Below are positions 11,704 to 24,560 of a DNA stretch of 64,000 bases, piece by piece. Source of the DNA: Meloidogyne chitwoodi (taxonomy: Eukaryota > Nematoda > Chromadorea > Rhabditida > Meloidogynidae). The notes under the pieces were generated by a model, which was given only the letters and a program-made list of their open reading frames with translations, was not told the DNA's origin and ran no database searches. How positions within the stretch are numbered: the stretch's first letter is position 1; every line of letters starts with the position of its first letter. Both the position numbers and the translations under genes were made by a program. The stretch spans positions 310,001 through 374,000 of the forward strand of contig JACZZP010000009.1 of NCBI GenBank assembly GCA_015183035.1, written 5' to 3'.

Positions 11704-13874
11704 AAAATATATATATTTTTTGTAAATTTTCTCAATCACATTTTGATTCGATTTTTTTAAATTTTTTTTATTAAATTTATAAAATAAATTTTTCAATTTT
11801 ATTTTATATTTTTTTTAAAATTTTTTTTCACTGTATATCCTTTGATTGATATTATTCATTCATCTGAAATGAAGCAAAAATTTTTTTCTTTCTCTTCTAG
11901 CCTAAACTTTTTTTTTTTAATATAACCGGTAGTTTTGCTTCATTGGAATAAAAAATTTCTATATAATGGTTTGGGACATAAAACTGCTCAAAACAAAAAA
12001 AAAGAAAAAAGAGGTAAAATAAAGGAACATAGCGCCATTACTTTATGGATGTGCGCAATAAGTTTTGCGTTTTAATTAAATTGGTTTAATATTTTTAACC
12101 TCATCCTCTTTTTTTTAATTTAGTGTATTATACCATTTCACCATATGGACAGTTCAGGGTGTGAAAGAATTAAACATTTTTGCCAAGTTGAGATATTTCT
12201 GTCATTTGAGTCTTACCTATCAAAATACATTATTACCAATAAAAGGTACTTAAATTCATGCAATTTTTCTTTCACTATAAAATGCTACTAGTATATAAGT
12301 ACACTATTTTTATACCTCATTTATATAGAAAATAAGCAAAAAATTTTATAGTGCCAATAAGTAGTATATAGCCTTTTTTGCGTTTAGCCAAGTGGGAATT
12401 GCTATAGAACAAAATCGATATTTGTGTGTTTAACACAAAAAATAGAAAATACGGCTGGTTGTGCCACGGGATTATAGTGCCAAAAAGGAAAAAGCAATGG
12501 AAGGGAAAGAAAAAAAACGAGAGGAAAAGGAAGTGTTGTGATGGAATATACTATTTTTTAGTATAAAATGAAAGGAAAGGCTTTTTAGACTGGTTGGAAC
12601 TATTTTCTCCCTTATCTGTCATTTTCTCCCCTTTCCAATAATTCTTTCTTTAATTTTTAAGCTTTTTCATATTATTAGCTCCAAATTTGCTTGCAGCAAA
12701 ATTTAGCATTAAAATTAATTTTTATCTAATAAATGTGTTTTACTTATAAACATCAGAGACTAATAATCTTATAGTTTTACTTGAGAAAAACATTACTATT
12801 TTTTCTCTTCTGTTTTTGTTTTTACTGTGTTTTCCTGATTAGTTCAGCTGAAAATAAACAGTTCTGATTTTGTTTTTAAATGTTTTTCACTGTTTCTATT
12901 TTAGAAACATGTTTTTCTGATTTTTATTTTTACAAACATATATAAACTTGTTTTTTTTGAACATGTTTTTACAAAATTTTTAGATGTTTTGCTTTATTGT
13001 TTTTCTTTTGTACAAAAACATGTTTATATGCTTATGTTTTTCTGAAAATATTTATTTTTTATGCGCTTTATTTTCTGTTTTCTGTTTATTTCAAGCTATC
13101 TTAAACTTAAAATTAATATTTTTTCTTAATTCTTCTTCCTCTAATATTTTTATACCAAAATTAATGTTTCCTCAATGTTAATATAAAATGAATTTTTATG
13201 GTCCACAGGAAATTTAATCAACATTGTCGTCTTTTAACGTGAAAGAACGGAAAAACGACACAACAGAAAGGGTAACAACAAAAAAACAAACCTTGAAAAT
13301 TCTATAAAAAGATTATAGGAAAATTGGTAAAATAGCCAAAATGAATTTTTAACATTTTTTATTTATTTATCTTATTTTTTGTAATTTTAAATTTAGTATT
13401 TTAATAATTTTATTTAATATTTTCTTATTTTACCCTAAAGGCATCATTTTTCAATATATATTTTTTAATAACACATGAATTAATATAAATGCTTACAAAT
13501 TGTTTGTTTTATTATCGTTACTTTTTTCCGGAAAAGTTTATTTTAATTGTTTCCTATTTATTGTTCATTGTAAAACTAACATTTTCCGGAAAATGTTTTA
13601 TTGTATTATCTCCTGAAAACAATGTTTTTGTGACGTAAGAGTTTTATAGGTAATTTTTACCTTTGTTGCTTTTTAACAATTTTTTTGAGCCTGTTTTTTT
13701 GCTTCGATATATCCATGCACAAATGTTTTAATATAGGTGTAGACAAATAAATAAATAATTTAATAATGTTTTAAAAAATCTCTATTATTCAATAAAAACA
13801 ATGAAACGACATCGATTAAATTAAATTAAAAATATTTTTTATATGTAAATTGAATACGAATTTTTTATTATAAA
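11704..13874. other. Intergenic spacer
   Basis: About 2.2 kb between the transporter stop and the unc-10 start, on the same strand. It is AT-rich with TTTTT and TGTTTTT runs and TTTTCCGGAAAA-like palindromic words near 13530-13600. No splice-supported coding region was found. The open frame at 12984-13181 is low-complexity Phe/Leu. The unc-10 promoter probably lies in the right half. Confidence 0.5.
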
Positions 13875-16800
13875 ATGGTGCCTGTATTTTCCCAACAACA
13901 AACAAATGATTCAATTGAAATGGGAGCTCCAGATTTGTCTCATTTGAGTGAGGAAGAACGCCAAATAATTTTACAAGTGTTACAACGACAAAAGGCTGAG
14001 GAACGCAAAGAAGAGGAAATTGCTCAAAAAGGAAATCAAGAACTTTGGGATATTGAAAAACAAATTCAAGAGCGTAAAGAAAATGCCCAAAAATTAATTG
14101 GAACACAGGATGATGCTATTTGCCAAATTTGTCAAAAAACTAAATTTGCCGATGGGATTGGTCATAAGGTGAATAAATATTAAAATTTTATTAAATTTAT
14201 TACTTTTATTAGTGCTTCTACTGTCAGCTCCGATCTTGTGCTCGTTGTGGAGGTAAAACTACAAGCAAAAATAAAGTAAATTAATAAAAACAATAATTTA
14301 AAAAATTATATAATTTTTAGAATATTTGGGCTTGTTCCCTCTGCCAAAAAAGGCAACAAATTTTGGCTAGGACAGGAAAATGGTTTCAACAACAGTCAGC
14401 GCATAATGACAATTCTTTCCTACAAGAGTATGTTTATTAAGATTCCAATGTGTTTAGATAAAAAAATTTCTATCTGCAGGAAGACTCAAGCGACCCCTCA
14501 CCAATTACCTCAGAAATCTTCAGATTTTTCAATTTCCGAACACACAAGAAAAACTCAACAAGAAAAACAATTACAACGAAAACAGAGTTTAAATGAACAA
14601 AAGCAAAAGCGTAATTCTCTAACCCGACAAAATACCTTAAAAAGGCAACAATCAATTGAGGAAAAAAAAATTCAACAACAAACACCAATTTGTACGGTAA
14701 ATGGAGGCGAAGTTGTTTCAATGCCGGAAACAACTATGGCTGGTGCTGAAACGTTCAAATTGAATGGTCAAACACGCAAAAGCATAAAACAACAAAGAGA
14801 ACACACCAACAGAGAGAGTTTTAGACAAAAAAGTATTAATGTTCAGCAGTCTATTGAAGAAATTGTTGAAGAAAACAATTGTAATAGCGAAACAGAAAAT
14901 GTTAGAACAAAATTACAAAAACAAACTTCAAACAAAGTTGGAAATATTATTTCTCACCAACAATCGCAACAACATAAATTACAACAACAGCAAAGGCATG
15001 TTTTGTTTTTTGTTTTCATGTTGTTGTTTTATCTTTTATAATTATAATGTTTTTCTCTTTTATTTGTGCATGTTTTTTCTTTTAATTTTGCATGTTTTTG
15101 TTTATGTTTTGTATGTTTGTTTTGTTTATACATTTTATCAACTTTTAATTGTTTTATTCTCTTTATGTTATATGTTCAATTTCAACTTCTTATTTCAGTC
15201 TTTCACAACAAACATCAACAATACAACAACAACAACAACAACGCCCTTCAACATCAGGACAACTGAGTACTTTAAATGAATCTTCTCTTAGCATAAGTCA
15301 ACAACCATCTTTGGATAATTATTTTCCTCCAGTATCAGATCCTGTATTGTCAACTCGAAAAATCAAAACAGAAGGTAAGATTTTACCCAAAAATTGGACA
15401 AAACGTCCAATAAAGATAATTCGATATTTAATGTCCAAAAATTGAAATCTTGGATATTTTTTCCCAAATTTGAAATTTTTTAAATTTAATTTTTAGCTTA
15501 AAAAACCTTTTTTTATCTTGCCATTTTCAATTATGTATTTTTTCTTAAATTTTAGAATCTTTTTTCTTTTATTAGTAATGACACTTTTTTATATTTTTTA
15601 GGCCCTATGACTGTCAATAATAATACTCTAGTGCCAACATTACCTAACCAAAATAGCGCATCTTCTTCTTTTCCTTCTTTTGTTAAAAGCAATTCTGTCC
15701 TTCAATCCACACCCTCTTCCAAAGCAGCCTCGTTAATGCCTAATAGCAATGACATCCCCAGTAATGCCTTTCCATTACCTCTATTAAAAAATCGTCGAAA
15801 CAAAATGACCACTAATAGACAACAACAACAACAAATACATTCTTCTTGTCCTTCCTCTTCTGATGAACAAATTAGTTCACAAAAACAAAGAAAACAACAA
15901 TTAAAACAACAACAAATTTCTCAACAAGGGTTGTCGTTTAGTACATCACTTCAACTTGAACCAATTAAAAAAGAAGAACAAGACTTTTCAGAAAAAGGTT
16001 TTACTAAAAAATATTTTTAAAAATTAATGTAAAAGTTACAGCAGTAAAATTAATTGTAAAATAATAATTTATTTTTTAAACTCAATTTTAGAAATGTTAC
16101 GGTATATTTATGACAATGCCCATCCAAATGCTAGACGAAATACTGGCTCAACAAAAGGTGGGAAACTTAAGAAAAATACTCATCTAATTCTTAAAAACAA
16201 TTAAAACATTTTTTAAAACATTTATAAAAACATTTATTTAAAATGTTTATTAAAACATTAATTAAAACATCTATTAAAAGTTAAAACACATTAAAATGTT
16301 TCTATAGCTCAGAGAGTAAAACATTTAAATAATTAATGAGTGTTTAACTGTTAGACTTTTAGAGTCTTAAATTTAACTAATACAAAATAATTGAGCTCAA
16401 GACAAATTTGGATAATAAATGACTAAATCCTAAAAAACTATTAGTAAAAGTTAACATATTAAAAAGACATTAGAGTCTGAACTCAAGTCTATGCAATAAC
16501 CTTCCATGTTCAATTAAGCGCAAATAATTCAAACAAGCTTAAATAAGAACAAAAATATAAGAAATAGGAAAAAGAAAAGCGTGGACAAATATTAGGCTTT
16601 TAAGATATGCGTTAAATAAAAATGTGGGAGTAAAGAAAAAGTAAAGGCATTCTCCTTCAATTGAAAAACACAAATAAAAAAAATGAATTAAAAACACAAA
16701 AAGCCTATTTCCTTTTTCATTCATTGACTATAAGCATTTTATATTTATATTTAAATTAAAAAGTTGTAAATTTCAAAATGTCAAAAATATGTTTAATTTA

Positions 16801-19800
16801 AAAATTTAATATTTTAGGTTGTACAGTACCTCAATTTGGTCAAAGAACTTTACCTTTGAGTAGTGGCTCTATGTCAGCTATAAGTTCAAATGCGTACTCT
16901 AATGTTCCTTTGGCTAATCGGATCAGAAACTACTTAAATGTATGTTTTTAAAATTATAGAAAGAGAAAGCACAAAAAACACGCATTTTTGAGTAATTTAT
17001 TTTGCAAAATGCCATTAGAGTCTTGTCTTTTTTATCAGTCTTTTTTCTTTCTCTAAAGAATCCATCAGTATCATGGAAACCATCAACTGACCAACGCCGT
17101 TTAATTGGCCATTTATTGCTTAACAGACTCCCTCATAGCGATTTTTTAACAAATTTTCTTTCTTCTGCCACCCTTGATTTTGGACTCAAAGTTGTTGGTT
17201 GTAGAGATCCAATAACTGGAAAACTTGGAGCTTTTGTTACTAGAGTAAGGCCTGGCTCAATTGCAGATACTGTAGGGCAGCTTAGAGCAGGTTATTTGTT
17301 TATGAAAAAATACTTAAATTGGTCAATTTCAAAATGGTCAATTTAAATAAACAATCAAAACATCATTTTTAGGTGATGAAGTGCTTGAATGGAATGGCCA
17401 TCAATTACAGAATGCAAACCCAGAGGTATTTTATTTTTGGGTCTATTAGAGTCTTAAAACATTTAAAAATTTTAGACAGTCTATACAGTAGTTCAAAACA
17501 GCAAAACAGACAATCAACTAGAATTAATTGTTTCTCGCCCTTTAATTGGTGATGGAGATGATTTTTTAAATTTAAATAGAAGAAAATTGCAAAATAATAA
17601 TAATTGTTTACTTTCACATTCACAATCTTTAATAGCCACTAATTTATCGCCTTTTATTAGTGGTGGTACTTCTTCTCAACAACAAAAAGCATATTTTTCT
17701 AAACGGGTTCCTTCACCAATGGTGCTACAACAATATTTTACTGATGGTACTGTAAAGAGAGTTGAGACATTCGTTATAAGGGCACTTTAAAGGAAGGTGT
17801 TCTTATAACGAGACTTAAGTTATATTTTAGTCTCTCACTTATACCAACCATTAGAGCTTAAATATGTAGGATAAGTGAGAGGAATAAGTTGGGGGTGTGA
17901 TAAGTGAGAGATTGGAATAAGTTGGGGTGTGATAAGTGAGAGATTGGAATAAGTTGGGGGTGTGATAAGTGAGAGATTTGAATAAGTTTGGGGTGTGATA
18001 AGTGAGAGATTGGAATAAGTTGGGAGTGTGATAAGTGAGAGATTGGAATAAGTTGGGGGTGTGATAAGTGAGAGATTGGAATAAGTTGGGGGTGTGATAA
18101 GTGGGAGATTGGAATAAGTTGGGGGTGTGATAAATGAGAGATTAAACATTTTTCTTCATTAAACTTATTTTTTTTAAATTTTAGTTGATCCCTCAGCACA
18201 TTCTTCTTCATTTACCCCCCAATTAATCCAATTTTCGTCTGATAATGATTCTGGAATTTGTGGACAATTAGAGGCAATTTTAATTTTAAACTATTAAAAA
18301 TTTTTTTTTTTAATTTTTAAGATTGCTCTTTTATATTTATCTCAAAAACGTGAATTAATTATTTCACTAAGTCGTGCCTATGATTTATTACCACGTCCAA
18401 ATGGAAATGAAAGGAATCTTTATATTAAAATATTTCTTTTGCCTGATAGAAGGTAAATTAAGAAATATTTTTTAAAAATTAAAAAAAAATTTTTTTCAAG
18501 TGAAAAAAGTAGAAGACAAAGCAAAGTGCTTACAAACACTCTTAGTCCAGTGTGGGAGGAACACTTTTTTTATGAAGATTTGGATGAATTTGAATTAGCT
18601 AATAGAGTTTTAGAGGTTTTTTATGTCTAATAATCTTGTTTAATTTAAATTTTATTTTTTAGGTTACTCTATGGGACTATGATGCATTTGAGTCTCACTC
18701 TTTCCTAGGCGAAGTACTCATTGATTTGGGTCAAGCTCCATTAAATAATCAGCCACATATATATACACTGCTAGATATGGATGATGATAATCCTATTAGA
18801 GTTGTTAGTTTTTTATATTTTTATAAAAATTAAAAATTTATTTAATTTTTTTAGAGACTCAGATACCAACAAAAAAGATATTCTTCAATTACACCCCCAA
18901 ATAGTCAACGTAGTCGTTCTCAAGTAAATTTCCCTTATCGAACACTTCCACAGAATTCTTCTTCTTTTAATCCTTCTGATTATGAAAGACATACAAGTAG
19001 AGAAAGGGGAAATAAAGCTACGAATTCATCATTATCTGTTCATGACTTGCCGGTAGGTTTATTTTTAAGTTTTATTATAAGGATATTAGTGTTTAATTAT
19101 AAAATTGTTGTAAGAAGCGTTTGGTGTAGTGGGTAACGCGTTAGTCTGGCAGCTAGACTGGAGGCTGGTTAGAATCCAACTGATACTATTTTACGGTAAT
19201 AAGAAAAATCATGGAATTTTTGTATTTCTAGCTTTTTTAATTCTTTTAATTTATTAATAAAATAATTACCTAACTTTTTAGCTTAATTCTTCACGTTCTC
19301 GTCATTTTGGCAATTATTTTTCTGATTTTCCTTTAAATAGTTCTGAAGAATTTTGGCAAGGGAGAGAAGGAAAAAATTATTATAGAGAGGAAGAAGAAGA
19401 ATATTGGAATAATAAATCTTTTTGGGATGAAGGAATAAATTTTGGAAAAAATCAAAAATATCGAAATGGAAGGATTGGTAAAAATATTTGTTTATCAGAT
19501 CAAGAACAAGAATGGGAAATTGGACGAAGACGTAAAGATAGGGAGGGTAGAGAACACAGTAGAGAGCATAGAAAAAATAGAGAACACAGACATCATCAAC
19601 ATCGTCACGGTGATAGACAACACAATGTTAGAGATAGAAGACCTCAATCAGCTACTGCCCTTAGGAATAGTGAGTGAAACTGAAGCAAAAATGTTAAGCA
19701 AAAAAATGTGAAGCAAAAAATGTGAAGCAAAAATTTTGCTTCATTTTTTTGCTTCAAGTTTTTGTTTCATATATTTTTTTAGCTTACAAATTTTGAAACA

Positions 19801-21750
19801 GCAAAAATGTGAAGCAAAAATTTTGCTTCACGTTTTTAAATTTTGCTTCGTTTTTTAATAAATTTGCTACTTTTAGTTGCTGAATGGGAACTTCGACATT
19901 CTTCAGGAGGAATTAATAATTCTCAAAATAATCATCAAACATTTAATGAAGAAAGAGAAGAAGAAAAACATCAAAATATAAATAATAAAATAATAACAAA
20001 ACAACAAGAAAATTCTGGAAGCATAGTTGGTGGAGGTGGTGGTGGAGAATATGGCTCTGATGGTTCTGTTGAAACTTTAAGTGTTAATTCTGCTCAAAGT
20101 TTGCAAAACAAGTAGGACAAATTTTATTTTAATATTTCTTAAAAATTTGTTTCACTTTTCTACTAAATTCTTTGCTTCATATTCTTGTTTCATTTCTTCT
20201 CCAGAACTTCACTTTTGCTTCAACTTTTTTTTTTAATTTTCTAAATACTTTTGCTTAAATTTTTTGCTTCATTTTTATGTTTCTCTAAATATTTAAAATT
20301 CTCTTACCATAATAAATTTGTTTTAATTTGTTTTTTTATAGAGCATTGCTTCGACAACAACAAATTCAACGAATTCAAAAACAACAAAATTTTAATCAAA
20401 AAAATGATGAAAATATAGAAGATTATTATCAAGATTTAATTATTAGAGATGATAATGGACAACAACAAATATTAAATATTTCTGCTAAAGAAATGAAAGA
20501 TAGAAAAAAATCTTTAATGACAAGATTAATGCCTGGAAGAAATGGACCTAATGGTAAGAAGAATTTTTGCTTCAAAAATATATTTAAGGCATTTAATTTG
20601 CCAAAGCTAAAAGTGAAACAAATGTTAGTGATGATAATGAAGCAAAAAAATTTTGTTGTTTCACTTTTTTTGCTTCACTTTTTTTTGCTTCATTTTTTGT
20701 TTCACTTTTTTGTTTCAACTTTTTTATTTCAACTTTTTGTTTCACTTTTTTGTTTCACTTTTTTTGCTTCAGTTTTGTTGTTTCACTTTTTTCCTTCACT
20801 TTTTTTTAATCAAAGTTTATTATAAATATTAAAAATATTCAGAAGCAAACAAAAGGTTAGGATTTGCACGTTCTGAAGAGATAGGTATAGCAGTTTCAAC
20901 AACAACATCAACTACAGCATTGGCCCCACCTGAACATAATCGAGATTTTATTAAACAAAATAGTAAAGAATCTACTGACAGTTCTGATAAGTAATTATTT
21001 TTTTAAATTTAAACTTTAATTACCTCTATTATATTCAGTTGGCTCCCAATTTTGCCTGATCGATCACTTGGCTCTTTTATGGAAAATCTAGGCCCAGGAC
21101 AAGTAGTTGGAAGACAAGCACTTGGTTCTTTACCAATAGGTGAATTACTTATTGGTCTATCGATTGAACAAGGAACAGGGCTAGTTTTGGATGTAAAAGA
21201 AGCAAAAGAATTGAAGCTTGGACATAGAGGGGCACCTTGTAAGTTTTTTTAATTTTTTATTTTATTTTTTTGAGTGTTTTGAACTTTTTCAATTTTTAGC
21301 TTCTTATGTCAAAGCTTATTTGATGGAAGGAAGAAATTGTATAGCAAAAGCAAAAACACAACCCTCAAAGACCCGTTCAACATCTCCCTCATTTCGTCAA
21401 AAATTGATATTTACAGAAAATTTAAAAAACAAAATGCTTCAGGTTAAGATAAAAAATTTATTTTTTTATTAATTTATTTTTTTAAATTAATTTTTATTTT
21501 TTTAAAGTTAACAGTAATAGGCGACTTTGGCCGTTTAGAACGTAAATCTTTTATGGGTGTAATACAAATTGTTTTGGAAGAATTAAAACTTGAAAAACAA
21601 CAACAACAAATAATTGGTTGGTATAAATTATTTACTAGTGATAGCCTTAGTAATAATAATAATAATAATTTTCCTCAACAAAATAATAATATGGGTCAAC
21701 AGAAATGTTTGAGGAAAGAAAGTGAAGTTTCTTCTGTTAATAATAATTAA
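13875..21750 (+). CDS. unc-10: UNC-10/RIM presynaptic active-zone scaffold
   Basis: Twenty-three exons give 1511 residues: 13875-14168, 14213-14275, 14321-14427, 14480-14995, 15199-15374, 15602-15997, 16092-16157, 16818-16939, 17059-17290, 17373-17425, 17476-17746, 18185-18273, 18322-18452, 18501-18615, 18663-18800, 18855-19052, 19282-19669, 19877-20111, 20342-20553, 20843-20990, 21039-21238, 21300-21442, 21508-21750. Order: Rab3-binding helix (LSHLSEEERQII), an eight-Cys FYVE-like zinc finger (CQIC, CFYC, CARC, CSLC; about 87-145), a long Gln/Ser region, PDZ (about 590-700), C2A (about 795-920), an Arg/His/Glu-rich linker, and C2B (about 1320-1460, ending IIGWYKLF). This is the full RIM architecture; RIM tethers vesicles and calcium channels at release sites. 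Two introns (starting 14996 and 18274) need GC donors to keep frame. Introns carry a 33-bp satellite, a tRNA-like element and GAAGCAAAA repeats. Confidence 0.93.
17772..17810. repeat. Short palindrome with CGTTATAAG ends
   Basis: CGTTATAAG at the left and CTTATAACG at the right enclose about 21 bp inside an unc-10 intron, directly left of the 33-bp satellite. The same end sequence occurs at 25841, 31342 and as a second palindrome at 51113-51169. Confidence 0.5.
17868..18142. repeat. 33-bp tandem satellite in an unc-10 intron, about 8 copies
   Basis: The plus-strand unit GATAAGTGAGAGATTGGAAT followed by AAGTTGGGGGTGT is repeated with few changes. The unit is 33 bp, so on the minus strand every frame reads an 11-residue repeat, which creates long spurious open frames. 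It occupies most of the intron between exons 11 and 12 (17747-18184). Confidence 0.9.
19117..19187 (+). repeat. tRNA-derived element in an unc-10 intron
   Basis: An A-box-like TGGTGTAGTGGGTAACGCG is followed by a 5-bp anticodon-type stem AGTCT/AGACT and a B-box-like GGTTAGAATCC. The 3' end does not pair with the 5' acceptor side and the T-stem is imperfect, so this is a tRNA pseudogene or SINE rather than a working tRNA. Confidence 0.6.
19680..20810. repeat. GAAGCAAAAA/TTTTTGCTTC repeats in three unc-10 introns
   Basis: Clusters at about 19675-19860, 20140-20280 and 20640-20810 consist of GTGAAGCAAAAATTTTGCTT palindromic units and TTTTTTGCTTCACTTTTTTG runs, interrupted by exons 18 and 19. 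They occur only in these introns in the window. Confidence 0.65.
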
Positions 21751-21905
21751 ATAAATAACCCTGTGAATTTATTATTTTTTAAATATAATTTTGTGATTTA
21801 AAATAAATTAAAAAATAAATATTGAAAAATAGTGAATTTAATTAAAAAAAATAAAAATTTAATTAAAATATAATTTAAATTAATTAAAAAATAAAATAAA
21901 TTAAT

Positions 21906-23942
21906 TTAAATAAACAAATAAGCAGCATAATAAGGAAAAAGTTGAGTTAACAAAAAATATTTAACTGAAGGAAATTGAAAATTTAAAAATTCAAAAATAT
22001 TATGAATTAAAGACAACAATTTATTTTTTTCATTTTTAAAAAAATTAAATTCTTTTTTAAAATTTAATTTAATTAAATATTGAGGCAAACATTTGATTTG
22101 TTTTTCTGATGAGTTTATATCAACAAATAAAAATCCTTCTGATTTTATTTTGTTAAATTTGTCATTTGTTCCATCACTCCCGTCAAATTGGAATAGTTGA
22201 GGACCTTCTTCTTCGTTTTCTTCTATTTCCATTTTAGTTGAAAAAATTCGCCAATTTGATATTATACTTGTTAAATTTAAAATTTATTAAATTTAATTAA
22301 ATAAGAGATCTTTTTTTAAAACAATTTTTGGGCGCAGTCGATTTTGGCACGAACTAATAAATTGACGCATTGTCTGGTACCTCATCCTCGAAATTTTTTT
22401 AAATATTTTCTTTCTAGTTTTGCCCCCAATTTCCCTAAAAAAATTTCAAGTTTTTAAATTACCTTTTTCTTTAATAATTTTAAAAATCTCCTGTTCAATT
22501 TAACTGCGCCCAAATGACCCTTTTAATTTACCTATATTTTATCTGAGCACAATTAACTCCAAAATCACGTTGAATACATTGTCGAGTCATTACATTATTA
22601 TCCTTTTAATTTTATTTTTGAAGGGGCTTTAATAAAACTTACAGTAGCAAAATGATCTAACAAAAAATCAGCCGATGAATCAAAAAATTTTTTGGTAGAA
22701 TTAGATGAGCGAATAAAAAAATAACCTCCAGCAATCTTAATTTTAAAATAATATTTTATTTATTTAATAAATTTTAAAGGTCAAAATTGTTATTATTTTT
22801 GGCACCGAACTGGCCAGAATGTTTGACACTCGAATTTTGGCACCGAACTGGTTGAACCCATTTTAAATATTTATTTTTAAGCAATTTTTACCATTGATCC
22901 TAATAAACCTTCTGAGCCCTCACTGTCAAATACGACTCCTGCATGGACAAATTCATTACTTTCCAAGTCTAATGAATATTTTTAAAATTTAATTTTTATT
23001 AAATAACCAATTATTTCAAAAAGATTTTTTTTCCAAATTGTGTCTGCTTGAACCTTAAAATTAAATAAAAATATATTTTATTTTTTATACCATCCAAAAT
23101 TGGCTTGTTGTTTCAGTTAGTAAAGAAACCAATTTTGATCGAAAATATTGGAAAAGTTGGTAACGACCATCTCCTGAAGTAAATTTGTCTTCCTTGAAAG
23201 AATTTAATTTAGTAATTAGTAATTTTTATAGAAAAATGCGGAAAAAGAGCAGTGAAATAAAATTAAATGTTTTTAAACCTACACTCTCTGACTTATTCCA
23301 CTTTCTGACTTATCTCACTCTCTGACTTATCTCACTCTCTGACTTATCCCACTCTCTGACTTATCCCACTCTCTGACTTATTCTACTCTCTGATTTATTC
23401 CTAACTCTACTGCCATTTTTCTCTTTTAGTCATATATTTATTTTCTAAAAACCAACTAAAGCAGGTATATTCCAAAACACAATTCCACCAATATCAGGAA
23501 AAGATTCCTTCAAAACTTGAAGAGAATAAGAATCAAAAACAACAGCAACAATTTGTTCAATAGCACCAGGAAATTTGTGGATATTGCAAAGGAAATTAAG
23601 TGTAATATTTAAAGCATACTTAAGGGGAAAAAATTAATAAAATATTTTTTTAAATTAATTTACTTTGTTTAATAAGATAATTGCTGGAGTCATACTTTCA
23701 TTCATACTGCTAAATGTCTAAAAAAATTTAAAAAAATATTTTTATTTATAAAATATAACTCTAAAAACCTTCCTAAATTGTTCTTTATAGTCATTTAATT
23801 GAATTTGATCATTAAATATAATTTTGCTCTGTTCATTTAAGAAATATTGTATATTTGAAACTCTGCGAAGTTTTAAGTAGAAGCATATAGAAACAATTAA
23901 AATAGCCAAATGTGTAAATCTAAATCGAAGCTGACGCATCAT
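21906..23942 (-). CDS. Nucleotide-diphospho-sugar transferase-like type II membrane protein
   Basis: Nine minus-strand exons give 379 residues: 23769-23942, 23664-23717, 23457-23618, 23091-23192, 23008-23053, 22892-22968, 22643-22735, 22532-22602, 21906-22266. The N-terminus has Arg-rich residues then one membrane helix (LAILIVSICFYL), as in Golgi type II glycosyltransferases. The core matches the nematode-expanded Nucleotid_trans family by remembered pattern: TPAIILLNK, then YALNITLNFLCN, a strand ending VAVVFDSYS, FWNIPAL, a GDGRYQLF segment, FWMVQADTIW (the D of the presumed metal site), then GGYFFIRSS and ISNW near the end. The acceptor sugar is unknown. It overlaps no neighbour and converges tail to tail with unc-10, 155 bp apart. 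Introns hold a 16-bp satellite (23281-23401) and TTTTGGCACCGAACTGG repeats (22799-22855). Confidence 0.8.
23281..23401. repeat. 16-bp tandem repeat, CACTCTCTGACTTATC, about 7 copies
   Basis: Nearly identical units of CACTCTCTGACTTATC sit in the intron between exons 3 and 4 of the minus-strand transferase gene. The core CTCTGACTTATC resembles CTCTCACTTATC, the minus-strand core of the 33-bp satellite in unc-10. Confidence 0.85.
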
Positions 23943-24560
23943 TAGACTCTAAAATGAATATTTAGTGAAAAACATTGAAAACATGTTTTTAATAAAATGA
24001 TTTGAGAAAACATTTTTTGAATGCTTCTTGTCACGAGAAACATAATATTTTCCGGATTTATGTGTGTGGTCTAGAGATAAAAAGGATAAGAGAAATAAAC
24101 ATAAAAACAATACATTTTTCAAGAAAAACATGTTAGTTTATTATAGGTAACTGTTTTTCTTATCTTTGTTAAACGTTTTTCACGAATAATTCTGTTAAAT
24201 AAAATGTTTTTCTGGTTAATTATAAGATGTTTTTCCGGAATAAATCTGTTAAATAAAATGTTTTTCCGGATTTATATAAATATTACGTTCAAGAATAATA
24301 TTTTTCCGGATTGTGTTTATGTTTTACAATTCATTTTTAGTATTATATAAGATCGATTACTTTTCTTCTTGAACATTACTAAAAACATTGAGCGCAAATG
24401 TAAGCAAATGAGTAGCAGATTTTATTTTATCGTCATGCTAATCTCCGTTTGAATTTTTTACATAATTTATGTTTATGTTCGTGTATTTTTGTTGAATTTT
24501 CCTTTCATATAAAGTTAACACAAAAATTTAAATTAAATGACTAAAAATTAATTAAATTAA
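23943..24560. other. Divergent spacer with TTTTTCCGGA repeats
   Basis: Spacer between two divergently transcribed genes. It contains repeated words ATGTTTTTCCGGAATAAATC and TGTTAAATAAAATGTTTTTC at about 24160-24310. The minus-strand open frame 23949-24131 is formed by these repeats and has no splice partner. Confidence 0.5.

Noticed and set aside
17835..18211. Two long minus-strand open frames (repeating Leu-Ile-Thr-Pro-Pro-Thr-Tyr-Ser-Asn)
   Set aside because: They are read from the 33-bp satellite, whose period is a multiple of three, so all frames stay open; there is no gene context.
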